This document shows, piece after piece, positions 53,163 through 61,597 of a stretch of 64,000 bases of DNA. This DNA is from Fusibacter paucivorans (lineage in GTDB: Bacteria > Bacillota > Clostridia > Peptostreptococcales > Acidaminobacteraceae): contig NZ_JAHBCL010000001.1 of assembly GCF_018390735.1 (NCBI RefSeq), forward strand, positions 240,441-304,440. Direction: 5' to 3'. The translations under genes and the position numbers were made by a program. The first letter of the stretch is position 1. The number at the start of each line of letters is the position of its first letter. The notes under the pieces are model-generated. The model saw only the letters and a program-made list of their open reading frames with translations. It did not search any database and was not told where the DNA came from.

Positions 53163-53711
53163 ATGCTGCTGTTATTATCTCGTTACGATAATGAAACGAG
53201 ATCAAAACTTGAATCACTTTACCATACATATCAAAAAATACTTTTTATTGTCGCCTACGACATTTTAAAAGACACCTATGAAGCACAGGACATTGTTCAG
53301 GAAACCATTATTAAAGTTTCAAAACACCTTGATAAAATCGATGGCATTGACAGCAAAAGAACCAAAGCATATCTCTGCATGATCGCACGAAATCTTTCTA
53401 TCAATGCCTATCATAAGAAAAAGAAACTGTATTTACACAGTTCCAATACGATAAATGCACAATTAGAAATTGACACATTGCTTTGCGAAGATTCTTATGA
53501 CCTTGCCTTAACTAAGGAGATGCTTCATGAACAACTCAGAAATATTAATCCGCGTTATGCAGAAATCATTACGTTAAGATTCTATTACGAACTTGAAATT
53601 TCAGAAATCAGCGATCTGTTAAACATTTCGAATAATAATGTCAGCGTTCGCATTTCGAGAGCCTTAACTGCGCTTAAAGAATTGGCAAAGAAGGAGGACT
53701 TGATTATTTAA
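53163..53711 (+). CDS. ECF-type RNA polymerase sigma factor
   Basis: A 182-residue sigma-70 family factor with region 2 (YHTYQKILFIVAYDILKDTYEAQDIVQETIIKVSKHLDKI) and region 4 (NPRYAEIITLRFYYELEISEISDLLNISNNNVSVRISRALTAL), no regions 1 or 3. It would direct polymerase to a small stress or envelope regulon. The ATG at 53163 has AAAGGAGG; a longer frame from 53088 lacks a ribosome site. Its normal partner, an anti-sigma factor, would be expected just downstream, where only a short remnant is found. Confidence 0.92.
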   Translation: MLLLLSRYDNETRSKLESLYHTYQKILFIVAYDILKDTYEAQDIVQETIIKVSKHLDKIDGIDSKRTKAYLCMIARNLSINAYHKKKKLYLHSSNTINAQLEIDTLLCEDSYDLALTKEMLHEQLRNINPRYAEIITLRFYYELEISEISDLLNISNNNVSVRISRALTALKELAKKEDLII

Positions 53712-53779
53712 TACATGAATTCTCAAACGAAACCGAGATGAATACGCCAAAAACGCTTATAGCAAATTTTGCGATGTAG
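53699..53779 (+). pseudogene. Possible anti-sigma factor remnant
   Basis: Overlapping the sigma gene's end in the +1 frame is LDYLIHEFSNETEMNTPKTL followed by IANFAM and two TAG codons. The pattern of an acidic helix then TPK resembles the N-terminus of anti-sigma proteins encoded beside such ECF factors. It has no clear start codon and is only 26 codons long. Identification is tentative. Confidence 0.35.
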
Positions 53780-53854
53780 TAGAGACGCTTTGTATAATAT
53801 GCCTGCATTATATGCTGCAAAGGAAGCAAGCGTAAAATAGTCTTTACCGCGCAT

Positions 53855-54055
53855 CTATTCAACCTCAATCACAGTCATCCCCTCTTCTTCAAAGGTATCA
53901 GCGCTACAGCCGCAAACCGCCTTGCGTTCTTCATAGATGCGTTTTAAGGTATCATTTCATCGCCTTTCTCCTTTATCATTTTTAGCATGCTTCTCATTTA
54001 AAGCTGCATTGATTAATTCTGCAAAGATCTGATGAGATGGGAATGTGGATGACAT
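53855..54055 (-). pseudogene. Small ORF of unknown function interrupted by one in-frame TGA
   Basis: ATG at 54055 directly follows the stop of the PHP gene (TAAATG). The frame reads MSSTFPSHQIFAELINAALN... for 32 residues, meets TGA at 53959-53957, then stays open in the same frame for 33 more codons (NDTLKRIYEERKAVCGCSADTFEEEGM...) to TAG at 53857-53855. Both halves look coding, including a CGC pair. An ATG overlapping the TGA leads only to another stop. Nonsense mutation is the simplest reading. I do not recognise the family. Confidence 0.5.
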
Positions 54056-54715
54056 TTACAATCCGTTTTGTCGCCTAATGATTGCCGCCAGTGCTGCTGA
54101 TGTTTCCGGCAATTCTTCTAATTCAAAATAGCGACCTGAAAAGTCACCCTCACGGTGAAAGTCTGAACCCCATAAAGCAATCACCCCTGCCCTTTCAGCT
54201 GCTTCCCGTGCCAATTCATTTCTCGAATCATGTCGTGGATTGCCGTTAAATACTTCGATGCCGTGCAGCAATGCCGTATCAGCCAGTGTGCAGCCGTCTC
54301 GAAAAGGATGCGCCTGAACGATGAGCAGTTGATAGTCCTTCGCCAATTCATAAAATGCTGCCAGTGTCAGCATATAAACCCATGGGTGATGATATAAAAA
54401 AGCCTCATCAATCCCATAGACGAGAAAATCATTGTCATTGCCGGGAAAGCGGATCTCCATGCCGAGAATCACCTTAAACTTACTTTCGCCCACAGATTCT
54501 ACTGCCGCCCGATAACCTTTCAAAAAGGCATTGCAAATGTCCGGCCACCGATCCGGTTCCGGCACGCCCCATTCATAGGCACTAAAATGATCGGTTACGA
54601 CAACACCATCATAGCCCGATGCCATATAGGTCTTTACACTATCCTTTGCCGGTACTTTTCCGCACTTGCTCGATTCATCTGTATGAAAGTGCATTTCAAA
54701 TTTATATTTTTTCAA
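54056..54715 (-). CDS. PHP domain metal-dependent phosphoesterase
   Basis: A 219-residue PHP protein. The metal-binding motifs are HFHTDESSKCGK at the N-terminus, GVVVTDHFSAYEW, MEIRFPG, QAHPFRDG and WGSDFHREGDF at the end. Such proteins hydrolyse small phosphoesters using two or three metal ions. The start is TTG at 54715 with GAGGAG six bases upstream. It is divergent from rpiR and similar in type to the PHP gene heading the ABC operon at 61047, so both probably act on the imported compound. Confidence 0.88.
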   Translation of the reverse strand: MKKYKFEMHFHTDESSKCGKVPAKDSVKTYMASGYDGVVVTDHFSAYEWGVPEPDRWPDICNAFLKGYRAAVESVGESKFKVILGMEIRFPGNDNDFLVYGIDEAFLYHHPWVYMLTLAAFYELAKDYQLLIVQAHPFRDGCTLADTALLHGIEVFNGNPRHDSRNELAREAAERAGVIALWGSDFHREGDFSGRYFELEELPETSAALAAIIRRQNGL

Positions 54716-54943
54716 ATTAATCTCCTCTGATAATTACATCCTATTCTTTTGTTGATCCTTTGCCATCATATGTTGCATTTCGATCCTCTAAAAAGATATA
54801 CCGACTGTCGCAAAAGGATGCTATTTGGATGACTCAATTGCCGCATCTCTTTAAATTTATGTTATGAAATAATCGAAACAGCCTTTAAAACGCCTAAATA
54901 TGATAAAATGAACGTGATATCTTTCAATTTCGGAGGCAGGCAC

Positions 54944-55780
54944 ATGGCTCAATTTCAATTCCCTGATAAAAATTATACCAAAAATGAAGTTAGAATTTTA
55001 AACTATATTACTGCCAATCCCGCTGACTTTGTTCAGCTCTCCATAGGTGAAATCGCCAAAAAGCTTGGCAATTCTGAATCAACCATCTCACGTTTCGCGA
55101 GACACACCGGTTATTCTGACTTTAAGGAACTTCGCAACGCCGTATTAAGACATTTGGAAGAGCAGCGATCACCTGCCGACAAGCTTAGCCAAAGCCGCAT
55201 GCTTCAACAAACATCCTCCCTGACAGATATTATGAGATATCAGCAGTACTGCATCGAAAAAACGTTGGCCTTTCTGGATCAGGAGCAGGTCAGCGCTACG
55301 ATCTCAGCGATTTTTGATGCCAAGACGATTTATATTTATGCGAAGGGCGCTTCACTCGCCATTGCACAACTTTTAAAATTCAGGCTGTCCCGCTTTGCTT
55401 TTCAAGTAATATTGCTGCCATCAGGCGGTTCAGAGCTCTTTGAAGTTATGAACTTTATTAGCAAAGACGATCTTGTTTTTATCATAGGCTTTCAAAAAAC
55501 GCCTCAGGAGGCCAAGGTTCTGCTAAAACATCAGAATATCGTCCCTTACAAAACGGTTCTCATTAGCAGCCGACTTTATTCAAAGTCAAAATCGACGGCA
55601 ACCTACCATTTATACACTTACCGCGGTGAACCAAACGAATATCATTCCCTCGCCGTACCCACCGCGTTAATTGACGCCATTATCTTAATGGTTGCCCAAC
55701 GGCTGGGCGATCAGGCAACGCAGCACTTAGAAGACTTACACGCCTTGAAAGAGCAGTATAAAGAGGATATTCCAAGATAA
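54944..55780 (+). CDS. RpiR family regulator (HTH plus SIS domain)
   Basis: A 278-residue regulator. N-terminal HTH_6: KNEVRILNYITANPADFVQLSIGEIAKKLGNSESTISRFARHTGY; C-terminal SIS sugar-phosphate-binding domain: AKTIYIYAKGASLAIAQLLKFRLSRFAFQV and a second strand-loop GFQKTPQEAKVLLKHQ. The ATG at 54944 has GGAGG; an upstream in-frame ATG at 54908 does not. SIS domains sense phosphorylated sugars, in keeping with the two PHP phosphoesterases around it. Convergent with the ABC operon, whose promoter has paired palindromes it could bind. Confidence 0.92.
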   Translation: MAQFQFPDKNYTKNEVRILNYITANPADFVQLSIGEIAKKLGNSESTISRFARHTGYSDFKELRNAVLRHLEEQRSPADKLSQSRMLQQTSSLTDIMRYQQYCIEKTLAFLDQEQVSATISAIFDAKTIYIYAKGASLAIAQLLKFRLSRFAFQVILLPSGGSELFEVMNFISKDDLVFIIGFQKTPQEAKVLLKHQNIVPYKTVLISSRLYSKSKSTATYHLYTYRGEPNEYHSLAVPTALIDAIILMVAQRLGDQATQHLEDLHALKEQYKEDIPR

Positions 55781-55796
55781 TGTTATCCAAATGATA

Positions 55797-55856
55797 AAAA
55801 AGTCAATCCTTTGGCGGTACGCTGTGTATTAGCACCGTTTTCAGGACTGACTTTTA
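55797..55856. terminator. Bidirectional terminator between rpiR and the binding-protein gene
   Basis: AAAAGTCAATCCT pairs with AGGACTGACTTTT (one mismatch) around a 34-base structured loop, flanked by A and T runs. Confidence 0.7.
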
Positions 55857-55868
55857 ATATTTTTTGTC

Positions 55869-57200
55869 CTATTTATTTGGGCTTAGATTATGCCAGTATG
55901 CCCAGAAATCCGATACATCCAAATAGTGTTCATAAATACCCGCCAGATCTGAAGGAACGGTATTGCTGTCTGCTAGCGTAAATGGGTTTTTATCATTCAC
56001 GAAATCATTACGCGTCGACCAGCTGCCCTCTTTCATCAGTTTGGCATAGCCGTCATTATCGCCGTTTTCACCACCGCACATATACCAGATAAACAATCGT
56101 GCACCCGCTGGGTGATCAGAGCCTGTCGTCGTATAAGCATAACTGGTGTTTTGCAAGCTCACAAATGGCGCTAGGTCAGTAACCCATGCAATGGCATACC
56201 CATTTTCATCGCGATTGCCGATTTTTCCTGCGGAAGATAAACCAATTGCCGGTTTTTCAGCCGTTGAGTTATCGACTGCCTGTACGATTTCATCCCCATC
56301 GGAAATAAACGTGATCTTAAGTTGTGACAGGCGATATAAGAGTTCATAACCAGCATTATTGGGTTCAACGCCCAATGCATCTGCATCGTAAGTGTAATCA
56401 ATCGCTTTGCCATATTTTGCTTTGTATGCTTCTTCGAGTCCTTCAGGGTTTGCAACAAAATGGCTGTAAAGCGCTAGATAAGTTGCTTCCGATCCAATTT
56501 CCTTACCGTATAAGTCATACTTTTGTGTACCGTCAGCATTGCACTCTACAATGTCCCACCAATTATTAATAGGCGCGCCGTCAGGATAAGTATCTGTATT
56601 GTAAAACCAGTAAGAAATGGAGCTATAAAGCGGCATACCATATGTCATTAGATTTTCATCAATGTTTGCACAAATATCATCAGGATAATATGCCTCTAAA
56701 TATTTGCCATAGTAATTAAATGCAATGTCGCCGCGTGCATCTGAATCTTGAATGACATCACACATCAAATTGCCTGAATCAACTTCGGTAACGACTTTTG
56801 TAATACTCTCACCACCATCGAGATCTGTTACCTCTACTTCAAGGTCAGGATACACTTCCATAAAGGCTTTTGCTACTTTTGCCACCTTGCTTGATGTGCT
56901 GTAAACAATAATTTTACCGTCTTCTTTTTTTGCCTGTGCATAGAGCTCATCTGCACTCATCGCATTGTAGTGTGCATCTGTCGGTACAGACACCGTCGGT
57001 ACTTCAACTGGTTTCGCCTCTACGTCTAAGTTCGTTTCTGCTTCAGGGGCACTTGATTCAGATACTGTCGCCGCAGGCGCCATTGCTTTGGCTACCGCTG
57101 TTGATCCCTCTCCCGAACTGTTGCCACAGCCGGTAAATGACAGCATCATACTCATCGCCATAATGATTGCTGCAAATCCCTTCAACTTTGCTTTAAACAT
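55869..57200 (-). CDS. ABC transporter substrate-binding lipoprotein (AfuA/PotD-like)
   Basis: A 443-residue exported lipoprotein; signal peptide with lipobox FTGC, then an Ala/Ser/Glu-rich linker. The mature part starts KIIVYSTSSKVAKVAKAFMEVYPDLEVEVTDLDGGES, a cluster-D solute-binding fold used for iron, phosphonates, sugar phosphates and polyamines. It is last in the operon after the ATPase (91-base gap). The neighbouring PHP phosphoesterases and RpiR regulator point to a phosphorylated organic ligand, which is inference. Confidence 0.88.
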   Translation of the reverse strand: MFKAKLKGFAAIIMAMSMMLSFTGCGNSSGEGSTAVAKAMAPAATVSESSAPEAETNLDVEAKPVEVPTVSVPTDAHYNAMSADELYAQAKKEDGKIIVYSTSSKVAKVAKAFMEVYPDLEVEVTDLDGGESITKVVTEVDSGNLMCDVIQDSDARGDIAFNYYGKYLEAYYPDDICANIDENLMTYGMPLYSSISYWFYNTDTYPDGAPINNWWDIVECNADGTQKYDLYGKEIGSEATYLALYSHFVANPEGLEEAYKAKYGKAIDYTYDADALGVEPNNAGYELLYRLSQLKITFISDGDEIVQAVDNSTAEKPAIGLSSAGKIGNRDENGYAIAWVTDLAPFVSLQNTSYAYTTTGSDHPAGARLFIWYMCGGENGDNDGYAKLMKEGSWSTRNDFVNDKNPFTLADSNTVPSDLAGIYEHYLDVSDFWAYWHNLSPNK

Positions 57201-57291
57201 GCTCTTTTCTCCTTTTTTATTGTACGTTATACATTGACTTGTAGGTCTTACAAGTAAATTGACAGTTCAAGAATACCGTCCAAGAAAACGA

Positions 57292-58413
57292 CTATTGTCC
57301 TGCACATTTGATCAATTGACCACTTGCTTTCGCATACACATTGCACCGCTCAGGTTTAATCTCCAAATACACGGTCTGACCTACGCGGTATCGTTCCATG
57401 CCGATTTCTTTGATCATAAGTGATTCTTCTCCAATTTTTACGGTAATCAATGTTTCTGAACCCGCAAACTGATTGGTATCGACAATTGCCGGAATTAAGG
57501 TTTCACCCTGCGCTTCTGCAATCGTGATCTGCTCCGGTCTAATGCCAATGATACAGGCAAAGTCTTTCTCTACTGGTATTTCATCCGTAAATGCTTCACG
57601 ATCGAATTCATAGTCGCCTAATGAACATGCAATTCGAATACCATCCTTTATTTTCTTTCCCATTGCTTCGATAAAATTAATCCTCGGATTTCCTATAAAA
57701 TCTGCATTGACTAAATTTACAGGATTCATATACAATTCTTTCGGTGTGGCCAGCTGTGTGATACACCCTTTGGAAAACACAGCAATCTTCGTCGACATGG
57801 TCAATGCTTCAACCTGATCATGGGTGACATAGACAATCGTCGTTCCCAATTCCTGATGCAGGCGTTTCAATTCCACTCTCATATCCATTCTCAACTTGGC
57901 ATCCAAATTGGACAATGGTTCGTCGAGAAGCAGCAGCTGAGGTGAATAGGCGATTGCTCTGGCAATGGCAACGCGTTGCTGCTGACCGCCTGACAGCTCA
58001 TTGGGATAACGCTTTGCGAGTTCACCAATATGCATGCGTTCTAAAGCATGCGTTACGTGTTTCGTTATTGCCATACTGTTTAACTTTTTTATTTTCAAGC
58101 CAAAGGCAACATTTTCAAAAACCGTCAAATGCGGCCAAAGTGCATAGCTTTGGAATACCAGATTCAGATTTCGCTCAGAGGGTTCCGAGTAAAATGCCGT
58201 TTCACTGTTGATTTTCTCTTCACCATCAATGAGCAATCGACCGCTTTCAGGTCTTTCAAGCCCGGCAATAACCCTTAGCGTCGTCGTCTTCCCACAGCCT
58301 GAGGGCCCGAGCAGCGTCATAAAGTCTCCGTCTTCAATGGTTAAATTAATGTCTTTTAACACGTGATTACTGCCGTAATGCTTGTTGATATGCGCTAATT
58401 CAATTCGGCTCAT
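57292..58413 (-). CDS. ABC transporter ATP-binding protein (PotA/FbpC type)
   Basis: A 373-residue ATPase. Walker A GPSGCGKTTT, Q-loop VFQSYALWPHLTV, signature LSGGQQQRVAIARAIA, Walker B LLLLDEPLSNLDAKLR and the His switch VTHDQ are intact. A C-terminal TOBE-type regulatory domain follows (~240-373). The ATG at 58413 has GGGAGAGG; an earlier ATG overlaps the permease stop. It powers the two-domain permease encoded just upstream. Confidence 0.94.
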   Translation of the reverse strand: MSRIELAHINKHYGSNHVLKDINLTIEDGDFMTLLGPSGCGKTTTLRVIAGLERPESGRLLIDGEEKINSETAFYSEPSERNLNLVFQSYALWPHLTVFENVAFGLKIKKLNSMAITKHVTHALERMHIGELAKRYPNELSGGQQQRVAIARAIAYSPQLLLLDEPLSNLDAKLRMDMRVELKRLHQELGTTIVYVTHDQVEALTMSTKIAVFSKGCITQLATPKELYMNPVNLVNADFIGNPRINFIEAMGKKIKDGIRIACSLGDYEFDREAFTDEIPVEKDFACIIGIRPEQITIAEAQGETLIPAIVDTNQFAGSETLITVKIGEESLMIKEIGMERYRVGQTVYLEIKPERCNVYAKASGQLIKCAGQ

Positions 58414-58430
58414 TTTAATATCCTCTCCCA

Positions 58431-60245
58431 TTATCCCCAGCTCTTGCTAAGGTCTGTTCCCGTTATTTTCGATGCCGTCAAATAAGTGACGAGTACAAAT
58501 GCCAATACGATTACTGAAATAGCATCTGCCATTTGCGGCAGGACTTCTTTGCTGTATTCAAAAGCCAGATAGGACAGCGTATTATTCGATGGCGTCATAA
58601 AAAGAATAATTAAGTCGAGTTCCTTGGCAATACTGATGAAAACCAATAAGAAACCGGATAAAAAACCATTTTTGGCCAGTGGTATGACAATTTTCGTCAT
58701 CCGACGAACAAAACCGCTTCCTGCCACATCTGCAGCCTCTTCCAAACTCTTGCCGATCTGAAGCATATTTGCGGTTCCCGATCGGCTGGCAAATGGGATG
58801 TGCTTCACGACTGTCGCCAAAAGAATAATGGTAAAAGTCCCATACAACGATGGTATTGGGCCATATGATCGGCTAAACATGGATAGATAAATTGCTGAGA
58901 ACGCCACTGCCGGCATTAAATACGGCAGAAAAATCAATTGTTCGACAAGGTTGCCATACCATTTGCCGCGGCCTCTCGAACAAATATAGCCGAGCAACTG
59001 GCCACAAAATGCCGTGATCACGGAACCGATAATGGTCAGTTTTACCGTATTGTAAAGCGCTTTGAAAAAAGCTTCATTTCTAAAGATCCCCGCGTAGTTA
59101 ATCATGCCCGATGCATCTTCCAATCGACCGATCCAATTATAGAGGGTAAGATTGTCGAGGCCGTACCCCCTGCCGGTATTCACTTGGAATGTCTCCATGA
59201 GTAAGATGAAAAGCGGCACGATCATCGCCACAAACAGAAAGATGCCTAAAACGGTCATAATGCTGTATTTGCTTTTCCCAAGTCGTATGGATGTAGAACG
59301 ATAGCCCTTCCCGCCAATGGTTTCATAGGATTTCCGCGTCCCAATAAAGATCTGATTGGCAATAATGGTACCGGATGCAAGTGTAATCAGTAAAATCGCC
59401 ATGCAATAACCAACTTGTGCTGAACCCGTGCCAATAAAATCGTGCATTTTCGTTGCCAGTGTATAATAACTGATTCTCAATCCGAGATTTGCCGCGACAC
59501 CATATGAGCCAATCGCTTTGCTAAAAGTCATAATGGCAGAAGACAAGACGGCGGGCATCACCATGGGCATTGTAATTTGTTTGAGAATATCCATTTTTTT
59601 TGCACCCTGAATTTCAGCCATTTCTTCAAGTTCACTGTTCACCGACCGAAGCGCACCGCTCACCATAATATATGTAAATGCATAATAGTGAAGCACCATA
59701 CATAAAATAATGGCGGTTGGTCCATAGGCCAACCAATCCGGTACATTAATCCCCAAGCCAGCTAAAAACCCCGGCGCTCCGCCTCTGCCATTTCTAAAAA
59801 CAGCCAGCCACGCCATGGATTTACACCATGAAGGAATCATGTAGGGGATCATGATGCCAATGGTCAGCCATTTCTTCCCCGGTAAATCACTCCTTACCAT
59901 AAGCCATGCCAGACCGAATCCCAAAGGCACTGCCAAGACGGTGACAAAAAACGCGATGGTTAGCGAATGTTTAAACGGCGTTATCAAGTGTGCGGCAGAT
60001 AATTTACTGGCTAATAGATACTGCCAGTAGTATAAGGTGAAGTCACCCACCTCTTTACCGCTAACCCTGCGAAGTTCGTTTGCCGAAAGCACAAATGTGT
60101 TTTTTACCATAAAGATCATAGGCAATACAATGAGTAAAAATAGTGAGATCAACGAAAGTAAAATAATCATATGATAAGGATTTTTGACGATATCTTTAAT
60201 TCTATTTTTGATACGCGTCTTCGCCACTGCGGCCTTGCTGGACAT
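58431..60245 (-). CDS. ABC transporter permease, two fused transmembrane domains
   Basis: A 604-residue membrane protein holding two permease domains in tandem (about 1-310 and 320-604), as in FbpB/AfuB-type importers. Each half has the EAA loop that contacts the ATPase: ELEEMAEIQGAKKMDILKQI and SLEEAADVAGSGFVRRMTKI. About twelve helices are visible. GGAGG precedes the ATG. It ends next to the ATPase gene. Confidence 0.93.
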   Translation of the reverse strand: MSSKAAVAKTRIKNRIKDIVKNPYHMIILLSLISLFLLIVLPMIFMVKNTFVLSANELRRVSGKEVGDFTLYYWQYLLASKLSAAHLITPFKHSLTIAFFVTVLAVPLGFGLAWLMVRSDLPGKKWLTIGIMIPYMIPSWCKSMAWLAVFRNGRGGAPGFLAGLGINVPDWLAYGPTAIILCMVLHYYAFTYIMVSGALRSVNSELEEMAEIQGAKKMDILKQITMPMVMPAVLSSAIMTFSKAIGSYGVAANLGLRISYYTLATKMHDFIGTGSAQVGYCMAILLITLASGTIIANQIFIGTRKSYETIGGKGYRSTSIRLGKSKYSIMTVLGIFLFVAMIVPLFILLMETFQVNTGRGYGLDNLTLYNWIGRLEDASGMINYAGIFRNEAFFKALYNTVKLTIIGSVITAFCGQLLGYICSRGRGKWYGNLVEQLIFLPYLMPAVAFSAIYLSMFSRSYGPIPSLYGTFTIILLATVVKHIPFASRSGTANMLQIGKSLEEAADVAGSGFVRRMTKIVIPLAKNGFLSGFLLVFISIAKELDLIILFMTPSNNTLSYLAFEYSKEVLPQMADAISVIVLAFVLVTYLTASKITGTDLSKSWG

Positions 60246-60258
60246 AATCGCCTCCGGT

Positions 60259-61047
60259 CTATCGCTTTAACAAAATGTCTACATAATTGCCGCCAAGTGC
60301 ATGTACCGCTTTTAATGATTTTTTGATGCAGGTTGCAGCACTTACTTTTAACGGCAAGTCGTTTGAGATGACGATGTTATAATCGCCTTTTGCGATGGCA
60401 CTTCTCAGTGCATCAAAAGTTGTTATTTCACTTTGAAAAACATTGTAAATACAGCCATACTGAAAGCTCTGGTGTGTATCGCTGCCTGCGACGATTGGCT
60501 TATGATACTTTTCCCCCAAATCTTTTATTTGCTGAAAGTTTGTCTCACCAATGCCATGCATATCTTTGCCGTTTAGGTCAAAGAAATCGAAGGCATCTGG
60601 GAAGATCGGTATAAGTTCGGGCAAATTGCCGCCCTTTCGGAATGGGTGCGCTGCACCAAATATGAAATTTCTTGCTTTCACCTCACTGACAACCTGTTCC
60701 AGAGAGAGAAAATGTCCCTTTTCCTTATACGGCGCTAACGATTCGTTAAATTTGATAATCGCTGACATATCACCTAAAACCAATGTATGACCGCCTTCAT
60801 CAATATCCATCTCCATGCCGGGTATAATAAGCACGCCGGAAGGTGCCCTATAGAAGTCGCCAACCTTTTGATAATGATCCCTGATATAAGCATAAACCTC
60901 TCCAAATCCAATGGTGTTAAAGTGCTCTGTCAGGCATATTGCGTCAAGCCCCGCCGTCTTTGCCTCTCCAAAGAGATAAGCCATATAGTCCTCTGAAAAA
61001 GGAACGTGTTTCGTTAATTTACCATGTGTGTGAAAGTCAATTTTCAT
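60259..61047 (-). CDS. PHP domain metal-dependent phosphoesterase (second copy)
   Basis: A 262-residue PHP protein heading the ABC operon. Metal motifs are DFHTHGKLTKH, CLTEHFN, GMEMDIDEGGH, AAHPFRKGGN and AGSDTHQ. It is longer than the first PHP protein but of the same type. The ATG at 61047 has a weak, distant AAAGGGTG; a GTG a few codons upstream is a possible alternative. It is 13 bases from the permease start. Cleavage of an imported phosphoester is likely. Confidence 0.87.
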   Translation of the reverse strand: MKIDFHTHGKLTKHVPFSEDYMAYLFGEAKTAGLDAICLTEHFNTIGFGEVYAYIRDHYQKVGDFYRAPSGVLIIPGMEMDIDEGGHTLVLGDMSAIIKFNESLAPYKEKGHFLSLEQVVSEVKARNFIFGAAHPFRKGGNLPELIPIFPDAFDFFDLNGKDMHGIGETNFQQIKDLGEKYHKPIVAGSDTHQSFQYGCIYNVFQSEITTFDALRSAIAKGDYNIVISNDLPLKVSAATCIKKSLKAVHALGGNYVDILLKR

Positions 61048-61121
61048 TATTCGTTTATGCACCCTTTCTTTTTTGTCAATTCTATACACTCAATGTTTAA
61101 TCGAATGCAAATTTATGTAAA

Positions 61122-61168
61122 ATGAAAGTTAAATTCCATAAATGCATATAATGAAAATTAATTTTCAT
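61122..61168. promoter_or_regulatory. Paired 18-bp palindromes upstream of the PHP-ABC operon
   Basis: A perfect palindrome ATGAAAATTAATTTTCAT (61151-61168) and a near copy ATGAAAGTTAAATTCCAT (61122-61139), centres 29 bases apart. They lie 75 to 120 bases before the first start codon. RpiR is the obvious candidate ligand. Confidence 0.6.
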
Positions 61169-61197
61169 AGCATGCCAAATTTTCTATCTTTGCTAAA

Positions 61198-61308
61198 GAA
61201 ATGGCATCATAACCTTTAGCCAATCCCTCATCACAATAGGTCGAATTCCCACCCTGCAACAGCAAAACATATTGCTAGAAAAAATCTAAATTTGAAGTAT
61301 GCCTTTTC
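61198..61308 (-). repeat. Full copy of the 111-bp dispersed element (copy 3)
   Basis: Read on the minus strand it starts GAAAAGGCATACTTCAAATT and ends GGTTATGATGCCATTTC. Internal blocks TGGGAA, TATTGT and AAGG match copy 1. The sequence CTCAACAAA follows it on the plus strand and also borders copy 1, so the element may extend a little beyond 111 bases. The rest of the 551-base space (61048-61597) holds no gene. Confidence 0.7.
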
Positions 61309-61454
61309 CTCAACAAAATCTTTTTAACATAAAAATAAGTGCAAATGCTTTTGCACAAATAATGTGCTTAGCACTTACACTTTTTTGTATTAAATCAAAT
61401 TTTAGTGCTGATGGTAGCTGTTTACCTGTGATCACCACTACACTGCAATTAAGA

Positions 61455-61489
61455 AAAGACCAGTACCACTTTTTAAGATACTGATCTTT
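61455..61489 (-). terminator. Terminator of the SLH protein gene
   Basis: AAGATCAGTA...TACTGGTCTT (one G-T pair) followed by TTCTT on the minus strand, about 110 bases after the stop codon. Confidence 0.65.
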
Positions 61490-61557
61490 ATGTTGAATCT
61501 TTAGTATTAGATTATTTAGGCATTATTTTATCTTCCTATACGCTCTTTCTATTTGGG

Positions 61558-61593
61558 GAAATTGCATCATCTAAATTTTGTTTTTCCATTATA
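61558..61593 (+). repeat. Truncated left end of the dispersed element
   Basis: GAAATTGCATCATCTAAATT-TTGTTTTTC matches the left end of the 111-bp element, then stops at the 3' end of the SLH gene; no right end follows. Confidence 0.5.
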
Positions 61594-61597
61594 CTGT

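Noticed and set aside
53915..53959. Selenocysteine insertion at the TGA of the small ORF
   Set aside because: The bases after TGA do not form a convincing SECIS hairpin with an apical loop.
61299..61484. Plus-strand open frame of 61 codons
   Set aside because: It overlaps the end of a dispersed repeat and the SLH-gene terminator and has no protein-like features.
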